Source: Agromyces mangrovi | GTDB taxonomy: Bacteria > Actinomycetota > Actinomycetes > Actinomycetales > Microbacteriaceae | Assembly (NCBI RefSeq): GCF_030296695.1 | Contig: NZ_AP027737.1 | Span: forward strand, 310,001 to 374,000 | Direction of reading: 5' to 3' | DNA: 64,000 nucleotides | Shown here: positions 9,176-16,962 of the stretch, one piece after another | How the letters are laid out: each line of letters starts with the position of its first letter | How positions within the stretch are numbered: the stretch's first letter is position 1 | Program-made: the position numbers and the translations under genes | The notes under the pieces: generated by a model | What the model was told of the DNA's origin: nothing | Database searches by the model: none | Seen by the model: only the letters and a program-made list of their open reading frames with translations

Positions 9176-9248
9176 CGGGCAAGGGTATCCGGCGGCAGGT
9201 CACGGCCAGCCGAGAGCGGGCCCCGCGCCCGACGTCGGTAGCGGATCG

Positions 9249-10133
9249 TTAGACGACGGGCGGGCGCCCGGCCAGCGTCATCCGCCACACCGTCGACCAG
9301 CGCATCGGGCGCCGCTCGCCGGGGTCGGCGCGCCACCCCTCGCGCCAGCCGCCGAACCACGCGCGCAGCGCCGTCGGGTTGCGCGCCCAGCGCAGCACCT
9401 GGATCGCCGTCCACGACCCCACGTAGACGGGCACGAGCACCGCGGGCAGGTTGCGGCGCGCAAGCCAGACGCGGTTGCGGGCGTTGAGGCGGTAGTAGTA
9501 GCTGTGCCGGGTGGGTTCGATGACCGGATGCCCCGCCGCGAGGTCGCCCGCGTACCAGGCGCGGTGCCCGGTGTCCCACACCCGCCACGCGAGTTCGATG
9601 CCCTCGTGCGCGTAGAAGAACGGGTCGGCCCAGCCGCCGGTGGCGTCGTAGACGTCGCGCGGCAGCAGCACCGCACCCTCCCAGCACGAGAACACGTTGC
9701 TCGGGCGGGCGGGGTCGCCCTTGCGGATGCGCGGGGTCCAGCGCCTCGGCGAGGCGACGCCCGCCGGGTCGACCACGCGCGGCTGCACGAGCCCGATGCC
9801 CGGGTCGCGTCGCACGAGCGCGATCGCGTCGGCGAGGAACGTCGGGCTCGGCAGGAACGCGTCGTCGTCGAGGAAGAAGACGTACTCCCCCGCGACCTCG
9901 GGCACGCCGCGGTTGCGGCCGGCCGGGATGCCGAGGTTCTCCGGCAGGTGCAGCGTGCGCACGCCCGCGGGCAGCGCGGGCTCGGCCGTGGCCGGGTCCC
10001 ACCCGTTGCCCACGCAGACGACGTCGACCTCGACGCCCTGCTGGTCGAGCAGGCTCCGGATGCCTCGGGCCAGGTCGTCCGGCCGGGTGCCCATCGTGAG
10101 CACCACGGCCCCGACGCGCGGGGCGTCGGTCAC
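9249..10133 (-). CDS. GT2 family glycosyltransferase
   Basis: A 294-residue GT-A fold enzyme: VGAVVLTMG at the N-terminus, NLGIPAGRNRG in the nucleotide-binding half, the metal-binding motif FFLDDDAFL near residue 85, and the acceptor-side motif DPFFYAHEGIELAWRV. The C-terminus carries a hydrophobic segment (LPAVLVPVYVGSWT) that may tether it to the membrane. The GTG start at 10133 overlaps the stop of the CDP-alcohol phosphotransferase gene (GTGA), so the two are coupled. The sugar donor is unknown. Context suggests decoration or linkage-unit synthesis for a surface glycopolymer. Confidence 0.87.
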   Translation of the reverse strand: MTDAPRVGAVVLTMGTRPDDLARGIRSLLDQQGVEVDVVCVGNGWDPATAEPALPAGVRTLHLPENLGIPAGRNRGVPEVAGEYVFFLDDDAFLPSPTFLADAIALVRRDPGIGLVQPRVVDPAGVASPRRWTPRIRKGDPARPSNVFSCWEGAVLLPRDVYDATGGWADPFFYAHEGIELAWRVWDTGHRAWYAGDLAAGHPVIEPTRHSYYYRLNARNRVWLARRNLPAVLVPVYVGSWTAIQVLRWARNPTALRAWFGGWREGWRADPGERRPMRWSTVWRMTLAGRPPVV

Positions 10134-10942
10134 GCGCGCACCCGGCGCGACGCGAGGATCGCGACGAAGTGGCCCACGAGCGCGAGCAGCGACAGCGGCA
10201 CGAGCGCGATCAGCACGACGCGATCGACGAGCGGCTCCCCTACGAAGAGGCCCACGACGGCCGCGGCGAAGATGATGAGGGTCAGCTCGACCGAGTGGTA
10301 CAGCCGGTGGAACGGCACGAACCGGGCCGCGCGTCGCAGCGTGCGGAGCAGCCCGCCGCGCGGGGCGGACTCCCCCTCGGCATCGGCGAGCTTCGGGAGG
10401 CCCGCGTTGGCGCGGGCCACATGCACCATGTCGTTCAGCGCCTTGTTCAGCACGATGACGAGCGCGAGCAGCGCGGCGAGCGTGGTCCAGAGGAAGTCGG
10501 CCGGGAACTCGAGCGGGTACGCGGCCGCGCGGATGCCGAGCGCGAGCGGGATGAGCGCCTCGGTCGAGTAGTGCCCGACCTTGTCGAGGAACACGCCCGC
10601 GGGGCTCGACGTGCCGCGCCAGCGCGCCACCTCTCCGTCGCAGCAGTCGACGAGCATCTGCAGCTGGCCGAGCACGACCGCGAGCAGCGGCCCCCAGATG
10701 CCGGGGATGAGCAGCGCCGCCGCGGTCGACCAGCCGATGAGGATCATGAGGCCGGTCACGCCGTTCGCCGAGATCGACGTGCGCAGCAGCACCCACGTCA
10801 CGTACGGCGAGAGGTCGCGCAGGTACAGCGACGCCGTCCAGTGCTCGGCGTTGCGGCGGCTGCGCACCTCGGGCGGCTGCGTCACCGCGCGGAGCTCGGC
10901 GATGCTCGACGGTCGCCCGCGGTCGTGGATGGCGTCAGGCAT
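10130..10942 (-). CDS. CDP-alcohol phosphatidyltransferase family protein with altered fourth Asp
   Basis: A 270-residue membrane protein with about six spans. The CDP-alcohol phosphotransferase signature is present as D99-x2-D102-G-x2-A-R-x8-G116-x3-D120-x3-H124: the first three aspartates are kept, but His replaces the fourth, which in characterised enzymes acts as the general base. The family moves a phosphoalcohol between a CDP carrier and a lipid or alcohol at the membrane. ATG at 10942 lies three bases after the preceding GT2 stop, and the end overlaps the next GT2 start, so it is in the middle of a three-gene coupled unit. The unusual residue may define a subfamily acting on glycopolymer precursors (inference). 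Confidence 0.87.
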   Translation of the reverse strand: MPDAIHDRGRPSSIAELRAVTQPPEVRSRRNAEHWTASLYLRDLSPYVTWVLLRTSISANGVTGLMILIGWSTAAALLIPGIWGPLLAVVLGQLQMLVDCCDGEVARWRGTSSPAGVFLDKVGHYSTEALIPLALGIRAAAYPLEFPADFLWTTLAALLALVIVLNKALNDMVHVARANAGLPKLADAEGESAPRGGLLRTLRRAARFVPFHRLYHSVELTLIIFAAAVVGLFVGEPLVDRVVLIALVPLSLLALVGHFVAILASRRVRA

Positions 10943-10945
10943 CCG

Positions 10946-12001
10946 TCACCTTCCCGTGTGTGCGGAGATGTTGCGCGTGAGTGCGCCGAAGCCGAGCACG
11001 AACCCGATGCCCCAGCTCACGTGGATGACCGGCAGCACGACGAGGAACCGCATCGCGGTCGCCGGACCGTCGCCGCGCCCGTAGGCCAGCGTCGCGACCA
11101 CGACGAGCAACGCGTACGCCGCGGGCGCGAGGAAGCCGACCAGCAGCCACGGCGTCGCCCCGAGGGCGGCCTGCACGAGCCCCGCGATGCCGAGGATCGT
11201 GCCCAGCACGAGGCCCAGCACCAGCACGGGCGGTGCGAAGTAGCGGATGCCGTTGGCCGACGGGAACCGGCGCGCGAGCTCCCCGCGCCAGAGGCCCGTC
11301 GAGAGCATCTGCCGGGCGAGCCGTCCGACCGACCCGCGCGGGCGGTAGGTGACCTTCAGCTCGGGGGTGAACCAGACGGTGCCGCCGGCCTCGCGGAGTC
11401 GCTTGTTGAGCTCCCAGTCCTGGCCGCGCTTGATGTCCTCGTCGAACAGGCCGACCGCCTCGATCGCCTCGCGGCGGAACACGCCGAGGTAGACCGTGTC
11501 GGCCGCGCCCTCGGGCCCGCCGACATGGTGCGGGGTGCCGCCCAGGCCGACCTTCGTGCCGTACGCGAGCGCGACGGCGCGCTCGAACGGGGTCTCCCCC
11601 TGCGCGTCCATGATGCCGCCGACGTTGTCGGCGCCCGTCCGCGCCAGCGTGTCGACCGCGACGCGCGCGTAGTCGGCCGGGAGCGCGGAGTGCGCGTCGA
11701 CGCGCACCACCACGGGGAACTCGGATGCCTCGATGGCGAGGTTCAGGCCCGCGGGCGTCGAGCCCACCTCGTTGTCGATGACCCGCACGCGTGCGTCGCG
11801 CCGGGCGAGGTCGGCGACGAGCTCGTTCGTGCCGTCGATCGACGGGCCGACCGCGATGGTCACGTCGAACGGGCCGTCGTAGTCCTGCGCGAGGATCGAC
11901 TCCACGGCGGCGCGCACGTGCGCCACGTCGTTGAGGACCGGCATGACGTAGGAGACGCCGGAGAGCGACGACACCGTCGCGTCGGGGTGGTCGTCGGCCA
12001 T
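10946..12001 (-). CDS. GT2 family glycosyltransferase with C-terminal membrane segments (ExoA-like)
   Basis: A 351-residue protein with an N-terminal GT-A catalytic domain (VSYVMPVLNDVAHV; metal site VVRVDAHSALP; acceptor-side motif DEDIKRGQDWELNKRLRE) followed by four hydrophobic segments in the last third. This layout matches ExoA-type glucosyltransferases that act on lipid-linked intermediates. ATG at 12001 is preferred; an in-frame GTG at 12010 is an alternative. It is the first gene of the minus-strand glycopolymer unit, so the unit's promoter should lie just upstream, in 12002-12099. Confidence 0.85.
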   Translation of the reverse strand: MADDHPDATVSSLSGVSYVMPVLNDVAHVRAAVESILAQDYDGPFDVTIAVGPSIDGTNELVADLARRDARVRVIDNEVGSTPAGLNLAIEASEFPVVVRVDAHSALPADYARVAVDTLARTGADNVGGIMDAQGETPFERAVALAYGTKVGLGGTPHHVGGPEGAADTVYLGVFRREAIEAVGLFDEDIKRGQDWELNKRLREAGGTVWFTPELKVTYRPRGSVGRLARQMLSTGLWRGELARRFPSANGIRYFAPPVLVLGLVLGTILGIAGLVQAALGATPWLLVGFLAPAAYALLVVVATLAYGRGDGPATAMRFLVVLPVIHVSWGIGFVLGFGALTRNISAHTGR

Positions 12002-12099
12002 CGTCCTCACTCGTGCTCGGGTCGATCGATGCTACCAGCAGGCACCCGGGGAACCGGTGCGCCGGCGGGCCCGCGCGGCGGGCGTCTCCGGGCACGGCG

Positions 12100-12142
12100 A
12101 AGGGCCGCCGGATGCGCCTGCCCGCGGCATCCGACGGCCCTT
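12100..12142 (-). terminator. intrinsic terminator after htrA
   Basis: A long imperfect stem, AAGGGCCG-C-CGGATGC pairing with GCATCCG-A-CGGCCCTT around an 11-base loop, begins 17 bases beyond the protease stop codon. It has the strength expected of an actinobacterial terminator. It also separates the protease from the glycopolymer unit, which lies downstream on the same strand. Confidence 0.65.
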
Positions 12143-12159
12143 GCTGGAAGGAGTGCGCG

Positions 12160-13911
12160 CTACTCGGTCGGCAGCTCGCTGAGGGTGACCGTGACCGTCG
12201 TGGCCTGCCCGTCGCGCACGTAGGTCAGGTCGGCCTGGGCGCCGCCCGGGAGGGCGCGCACCTGCGCGGTGAGGTCGGTCTGGTCGGTGATCGGCACCCC
12301 GTTGAAGTTGGTGACGATGTCGCCCGACTGCAGGCCCGCCTGGTCGGCACCGCCGCCCGGCGTCACCTCCTGGATCAGCGCGCCGACCGTCTCGGCGCCG
12401 TCGGCGGCGGATGCCGCGCTGACCGTCGCGCCGAGCAGGCCGTGGCTCGCCGAGCCGTCCTCGATGATCTCGTTCGCGATGCGCTGCGCGAGGTTCGACG
12501 GCACCGCGAAGCCGACGCCGATGTTGCCCGCCTCCGACGAGCTCGAGCCCGTGCTCAGGATCGCCACGTTGATGCCGATGAGCTCGCCGTCGCTGTTCAG
12601 CAGCGCGCCGCCCGAGTTGCCCGGGTTGATCGCGGCATCCGTCTGGATGACCGGCAGCGAGATGGTCGCCGACGACGACGCCTGGCCCTGGCCCGGCTCC
12701 TGGTCCTCGAAGTTCCAGAAGTCGAACGGGCTGTCGGTGCTGCCGCTGTCGCCCTCGTCGGACTCGGTGCCGTCGTCGGGCGTCTCGGGGGCGGCCGACG
12801 AGGCCACGTCGATGCTGCGGTTCAGCGCCGAGACGATGCCGTTGGTGACCGTGCCCGACAGGCCGAGCGGCGCGCCGATGGCGATCGCCACGTCGCCGAC
12901 GTTCAGCTGGTCGGAGTCGGCGAACTCGATCGGGGTGAGGTCGCTCGCGTCGTCGAGCTTGATGACCGCGAGGTCGGAGAGCGGGTCGGTGCCGATGAGC
13001 GTCGCCGTGGAGAGGCGGCCGTCGTCGGTCTTCACCTCGATCGTCGGGTCGCCGATGGCGCCGTCGAGCGTGACCACGTGGGTATTGGTGAGGATGTAGC
13101 CGTCCTCGCTCAGGATCACGCCCGAGCCCGTGCCGGCCGACGAGCCGCCGCTCACCGAGATGGTGACGACGCTCGGCGACGCGGTCGCCGCGACGGCAGT
13201 GATCTGGTTCACATCGGACGCGTCGTTCACGACGATGCTCTGCGCACCCTCGGCATCGGCGGCCGGGATGCTCGTGGTCTGGTTCGCCGACACCAGCGCG
13301 GCGATGCCGGCACCGGATGCCCCGCCGATCAGCGCGCCGACGACGAGCGCCGCTGCGGCGATGCCGAGCGTGCCCCGGCCCGAGCGCTCCTTCGGCTGCT
13401 GGGTGGCCGGGGCGTCGGTGAGCACCGCGGTCGGGTTGGTGGTCGTGTCGCCGGGGCCGGCGCCGTGGGTGCCGTTCGCGGCGTTCGGGGCGCTCGTGCC
13501 GCCGAAGGCCGGCGGGACCGCGCCGGGCGCGGGCTGGGAGGCGCCGGTCGCGGGCTGCTCCCCGTACGGGCGGGGCGCCTGGCCGGGCGAGTAGACGGTC
13601 GCGTTCGGCGTGGCCGGCTGCGGGGTCGTGGGCTGGGCGGGCGCCGCGTCGGCGGCGGGGGCGGCGGGCTGCGCGGGCTGCTCTGCGGCGGCGGGCGCTG
13701 CCGGGGTGGCGGGCTGCTCCGGCGCGGCGGGCTCGGACTCGGCGGCGGGCTCGGACTCGGCGGCGGGCGCGGCGGGCGCGGCGGGCGCTGCCGGGGCGGG
13801 CGGTGCGGTCTCGCGGGGCGTGTCGCCCGCGGCATCCGTCACCGGGGTGTTCTCGGAGGTCTGGTCCTCGGCCCGCGGATCCTCGGGGGCCGTGCCGTTC
13901 GTGTCGGTCAT
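12160..13911 (-). CDS. HtrA/DegP-type trypsin-like serine protease with PDZ domain, membrane anchored
   Basis: A 583-residue envelope protease. Residues 1-175 are a cytosolic, disordered Ala/Pro/Glu-rich tail; a membrane span lies at about 181-205; the trypsin-like domain follows with triad H278 (ILTNTHVV), D313 (PLSDLAVIKL) and S433 (NPGNSGGALL); a PDZ domain closes the protein (about 500-580). An acidic low-complexity insert around 372-412 interrupts the protease domain. HtrA enzymes degrade or refold damaged exported proteins. ATG at 13911 sits behind GGAAGGAG. The gene is apparently monocistronic with its own terminator. The long tail is typical of actinobacterial HtrA and may be regulatory (inference). 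Confidence 0.93.
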   Translation of the reverse strand: MTDTNGTAPEDPRAEDQTSENTPVTDAAGDTPRETAPPAPAAPAAPAAPAAESEPAAESEPAAPEQPATPAAPAAAEQPAQPAAPAADAAPAQPTTPQPATPNATVYSPGQAPRPYGEQPATGASQPAPGAVPPAFGGTSAPNAANGTHGAGPGDTTTNPTAVLTDAPATQQPKERSGRGTLGIAAAALVVGALIGGASGAGIAALVSANQTTSIPAADAEGAQSIVVNDASDVNQITAVAATASPSVVTISVSGGSSAGTGSGVILSEDGYILTNTHVVTLDGAIGDPTIEVKTDDGRLSTATLIGTDPLSDLAVIKLDDASDLTPIEFADSDQLNVGDVAIAIGAPLGLSGTVTNGIVSALNRSIDVASSAAPETPDDGTESDEGDSGSTDSPFDFWNFEDQEPGQGQASSSATISLPVIQTDAAINPGNSGGALLNSDGELIGINVAILSTGSSSSEAGNIGVGFAVPSNLAQRIANEIIEDGSASHGLLGATVSAASAADGAETVGALIQEVTPGGGADQAGLQSGDIVTNFNGVPITDQTDLTAQVRALPGGAQADLTYVRDGQATTVTVTLSELPTE

Positions 13912-14028
13912 GTCTGCTCCTTCCAAGCGAGACCAGACTGAACGCGCAAGCTGTGCGTTCCGTCGGCGGAGTCTGTGAACCGTCTATCCCTCAGCGGAGA
14001 CTGCGCTCAGGTTCGGCTCGGGAACGGC

Positions 14029-14858
14029 TCAGCAGCCCGGACCGCGCGGATCGGCGACGCAGTCGGCCCCCACCAGCACCGTGTCGGCGGCGCCGACCAG
14101 CACGTCGAGCGGTGCCGATCCGATGTCGAGCGTACCGGCGATCGGCACCCACCCGGTGCCCGCGAACCGGTATTCGGCGGTGTACGTCGTGACCAGCACG
14201 ACCGTGTGCGTGCCGCGCGTCGCGTAGACGTGCGAGGTGGGCGTGGCGCTGAACTCGGGCTGGCCGAGCGTCGCCCAGGTTGCCCCGCCGTTGGCGTCGG
14301 TGATGCTGGCGCCGTCGCTGTGCTGCCAGCGGTAGCCGACCGGGGTGAAGCGCACGTCCGCGGGCAGGCCGAGCAGCGTGCCCGCGACCGGGTGAGCGGA
14401 TGCCCCCGCCACGAAGTTCGCCGGCAACCCGACGATGGCCCAGCCATCGGGCTCCATGCCGTTCGTCGGCTCGTCGGGCCGGAACGACGCGATGTCCGCG
14501 AGCGTGACGACGTAGCCCGGGGTCTCGACGCCCGGCGGGCATTCCGGCTCCGGCCAGCACGGCGGCGGCACGACGTTCAGGCCCTGCGTGATGATCCCCA
14601 CGGCCGCCCCGGCTCGGGGTCGTAGTCGGGGTCGGTGGGCGCGCCGAGACCGCCCTCGTAGGAGGCTTCAGCGTCGTCATCCTGACCAATGGCTAGCTGA
14701 GCCCAAACGTTCACTGCATCGCCAGACACCGCACCACCGGAGGTGACACCGCACAGTCCGGCAACACTGGCGGTGACGGAGCAGCCTTCGCCTTCGTGCC
14801 CGCCACCAGCGGCCGCGAGCACGAGGGCGGCCGCTAACAGGTACTCGGACCAGACCAT
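14029..14858 (-). CDS. secreted PKD-like protein, interrupted by one frameshift
   Basis: Two frames together make one product. The ATG at 14858 gives a possible signal peptide (MVWSEYLLAAALVLAAAG) and continues to about 14612 (PTDPDYDPEPG); the rest reads in another frame from AAVGIITQGLNVV to the stop at 14029, giving about 276 residues when joined. Adding one G to the G run near 14608-14611 restores the frame. The C-terminal half (VRFTPVGYRWQHSDG ... SHVYATRGTHTVVL) has the pattern of a PKD-type beta-sandwich and resembles a family I associate with Microbacteriaceae. The start overlaps the end of the lipoprotein gene by 25 bases, so they are coupled. Function is unknown; a cell-surface role is inferred. 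GC content of the 5' part is lower than in neighbours. Confidence 0.7.
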
Positions 14859-15385
14859 AGGTCGCTCGACTCGACAATCAGTTGACGTTCGTCGTCTGTG
14901 CCGGTGAAATCAACCACCAACGTCAAGTGGTCAGCGCGGTCTGACGGAGTTACGTCGACCTCAGACTCGTTGACCACGCGCGTCGCGCTCACGTCGGTGC
15001 AAAGGTATGCCGTGACGAACACGTCCTTCGCCTGACCCCACTCGGCGAGAGTCCCGCCCTCCACCTGCACCGCGCCCACGAGCCGAAGTGAGTTTGCCTG
15101 GAGCTGCTCAAACTCTTCGATCGCGATCTCCGCGAGTGCCGCCCCAACGAACGGCCGGATCCGCTCCGGGTCATCGCCACCGTCCTCGCCAATGATCTGC
15201 GACATCTCCGCGTACGCCTCGTAGGCGGCGATGGCTGCGGCGAGGGCTTCCTCGTCGGACGCGAAGACCGGCTCAACGGTGGGGGTCGGCGTCGGAGGGG
15301 TCGCGTCGGCGGGGGCGCAGCCCGCGAGGGCGGTCGCGGCGGCGACGGCGAGCACCGCGAGGAGGCGGGTGCGCGGCGCGGGCAT
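14834..15385 (-). CDS. putative lipoprotein, paired with the PKD-like protein
   Basis: A 183-residue protein with a lipoprotein signal peptide: basic start MPAPRTR, hydrophobic stretch, and lipobox LAGC with the modified Cys at about residue 22. A Thr/Pro-rich linker (ADATPPTPTPTVEP) then leads into a helical region with many Ala and Glu and a compact C-terminal domain that ends SDLWSGPSTC. The two further cysteines may form a disulfide. The family is unknown to me. It overlaps the PKD-like gene start by 25 bases, suggesting both products act together at the cell surface. GC content in 14640-15200 drops to about 57-65% in places, unlike the neighbours, hinting at transfer or fast evolution. 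Confidence 0.72.
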   Translation of the reverse strand: MPAPRTRLLAVLAVAAATALAGCAPADATPPTPTPTVEPVFASDEEALAAAIAAYEAYAEMSQIIGEDGGDDPERIRPFVGAALAEIAIEEFEQLQANSLRLVGAVQVEGGTLAEWGQAKDVFVTAYLCTDVSATRVVNESEVDVTPSDRADHLTLVVDFTGTDDERQLIVESSDLWSGPSTC

Positions 15386-15560
15386 GCAGCACACCGTAGG
15401 ACATCCGGAGCGCGACGAATCGGCGTTTCCACAGCCCCACGCCCGACCGGTCCGGTCACGCGCGCCCACGGGCATCCGCGCCCCTGCTGGTGCGCAAGCG
15501 GTGGTGGAGCGCGCGATGCGCCACAATGTGCGCACCTGCGGCGGCCCGGGCGCGGACGGA

Positions 15561-15607
15561 GTACGCAGAACGCGGAAACCACGGCGGGTTTTCCGCAGTT
15601 CGCGTAC
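15561..15607. repeat. palindromic intergenic repeat, copy 1
   Basis: A 47-base imperfect inverted repeat: GTACGCAGAACGCGGAAA on the left pairs with TTTTCCGCAGTTCGCGTAC on the right, leaving a short GC-rich loop. It could fold as a hairpin in RNA or DNA. The same arms recur in copy 2, 73 bases further on, in the same orientation. Confidence 0.7.
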
Positions 15608-15633
15608 ACGGTGGGAGCGGGCGCGACGACGGA

Positions 15634-15680
15634 GTACGCAGAATGCTGAAATGGGCGCGGGGTTTCCGCGTTCTGCGTTC
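15634..15680. repeat. palindromic intergenic repeat, copy 2
   Basis: Second copy of the element at 15561, also 47 bases, with left arm GTACGCAGAATGCTGAAA and right arm TTTCCGCGTTCTGCGTTC. The flanking sequences before both copies are also related (GGGCGCG then GACGGAGTACGCAGAA), so the repeated unit is about 70 bases long. Substitutions in one arm are only partly compensated in the other. It is REP-like or MITE-like in form; no encoded protein is visible. Confidence 0.68.
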
Positions 15681-15734
15681 TCGGTCGGGCGGGCGAGTGG
15701 CAAGCAGCGCGGGGCGGGTGTGTAGCGTGAAGGC

Positions 15735-16952
15735 GTGAGCGATTTCACGGCGGCGGGGCGGCTGGAGCCGTGGCAGCGCACCGCGGCGGGCGCGGGGCTG
15801 CTGGCAGACGACGGCTCGGTCGCGGCCACGATCTTCGCCGAGATGAGCGCGCTCGCGGCGCGCACCGGGGCGATCAACCTGGGGCAGGGGTTCCCCGACG
15901 AGGACGGCCCGGCCGAGGTGCTCGAGGCCGCGCGCCAGGCGATCGCCGACGGCGTGAACCAGTACCCGCCGGGCATCGGCATGCCGGTGCTGCGCGAGGC
16001 GATCGCCGCGCACCAGCGGCATTGGTACGGCATCGACCTCGACGCCGATCGCGAGGTGCTCGTGACCGCCGGCGCGACGGAGGCGCTCGCCGCGACGCTG
16101 CTCGCGCTCGTCGACACGGGCGACGAGGTGGTCACGTTCGAGCCCTTCTACGACGCGTACGGTGCGCTCGTCGCGCGCGCGGGCGGCATTCATCGCACGG
16201 TCCCGCTGCGCTTCCCCGACTTCCGGCCCGACCCCGACGAGCTGCGCGCCGCCGTGACCGACCGCACGCGCGTGATCATCGTCAACTCGCCGCACAATCC
16301 CACGGGCGCGGTGTTCGACCGCACGACCCTCGAGCTCGTCGTCGAGCTCGCCGCCCGCCACGACGCGATCATCGTGACCGACGAGGTGTACGAGCACCTC
16401 ACCTTCGACACCGGGCACGTGCCCGTCGCATCCCTCGCCGGCGCGTTCGACCGGACCGTGTCGATCTCCTCGGGCGGCAAGACGTTCAGCACGACCGGCT
16501 GGAAGATCGGCTGGGCGACCGGGCCGGCGCGCCTCATCGAGCGAGTGCTCGCGGTCAAGCAGTTCCTCACCTACGTCAACGGCGCGCCGTTCCAGCCCGC
16601 GATCGCCGCCGGGCTCGGCTTGCCCGACGACCGGTTCGCGCTGCTCGCCGACACGCTGCAGTCCAAGCGCGACCTGCTCGTCACCGGGCTGCGCCACGCG
16701 GGATTCGAGCTGTCGGTGCCCGCCGCGGGCTACTTCGTCGTCGCCGACGCCGCCACAGTCGGCCACCCCGACGGCGAATCGCTCTGCCGGCGTCTGCCCG
16801 AGCTCGCAGGCGTCGTCGCCGTGCCGCTCACGGCCTTCGTGCACCCGGATCGCCGCGAGTCGACTCGCAGCCTGGTGCGGTTCGCGTTCTGCAAGCGGGT
16901 GGACGTGCTGGAGGAGGCATCCGCTCGCCTCGCCCGACTCGGCGCCTACTGA
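15735..16952 (+). CDS. class I/II PLP-dependent aminotransferase (GTK/KAT/DapC-like)
   Basis: A 405-residue fold-type I aminotransferase. Visible are the N-terminal INLGQGFPDEDGP motif of the kynurenine/glutamine transaminase group, the cofactor loop TAGATEALAA, NSPHNPTGAVF, the PLP-phenol Asp in VTDEVYEHL, the Schiff-base lysine K249 in SISSGGKTFS, and the substrate-carboxylate Arg near LVRFAFCK. It starts with GTG at 15735. It converges, with a ten-base gap, on a nitrilase-superfamily amidase gene. Glutamine transaminase and omega-amidase work in sequence in other organisms, so a similar role in methionine or glutamine keto-acid salvage is a reasonable inference. The exact amino donor is not determined. 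Confidence 0.88.
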   Translation: MSDFTAAGRLEPWQRTAAGAGLLADDGSVAATIFAEMSALAARTGAINLGQGFPDEDGPAEVLEAARQAIADGVNQYPPGIGMPVLREAIAAHQRHWYGIDLDADREVLVTAGATEALAATLLALVDTGDEVVTFEPFYDAYGALVARAGGIHRTVPLRFPDFRPDPDELRAAVTDRTRVIIVNSPHNPTGAVFDRTTLELVVELAARHDAIIVTDEVYEHLTFDTGHVPVASLAGAFDRTVSISSGGKTFSTTGWKIGWATGPARLIERVLAVKQFLTYVNGAPFQPAIAAGLGLPDDRFALLADTLQSKRDLLVTGLRHAGFELSVPAAGYFVVADAATVGHPDGESLCRRLPELAGVVAVPLTAFVHPDRRESTRSLVRFAFCKRVDVLEEASARLARLGAY

Positions 16953-16962
16953 ACCCGCAGGC

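Larger units (their letters stand above)
15386..15734. other. 349-base gene-free stretch with two palindromic repeats
   Basis: No supported gene is present. The region carries the two related palindromic elements described separately, plus the divergent promoters of the lipoprotein and aminotransferase genes. A TACGGT hexamer near 15395-15400 (minus strand) could be the -10 element of the lipoprotein gene. No typical ribosome-binding site precedes the aminotransferase GTG at 15735. Confidence 0.6.

Noticed and set aside
4577..12001. Complete classical teichoic acid (tag/tar) operon
   Set aside because: TagO, TagA, TagB and TagD-type genes are not present; only exporter and TagF-like parts match, so I name it a glycopolymer locus.
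14029..14858. Two separate small genes instead of one PKD-like gene
   Set aside because: The first frame ends shortly after an acidic linker, the second has no own ribosome-binding site or signal peptide, and one added G fuses them into a typical exported protein.
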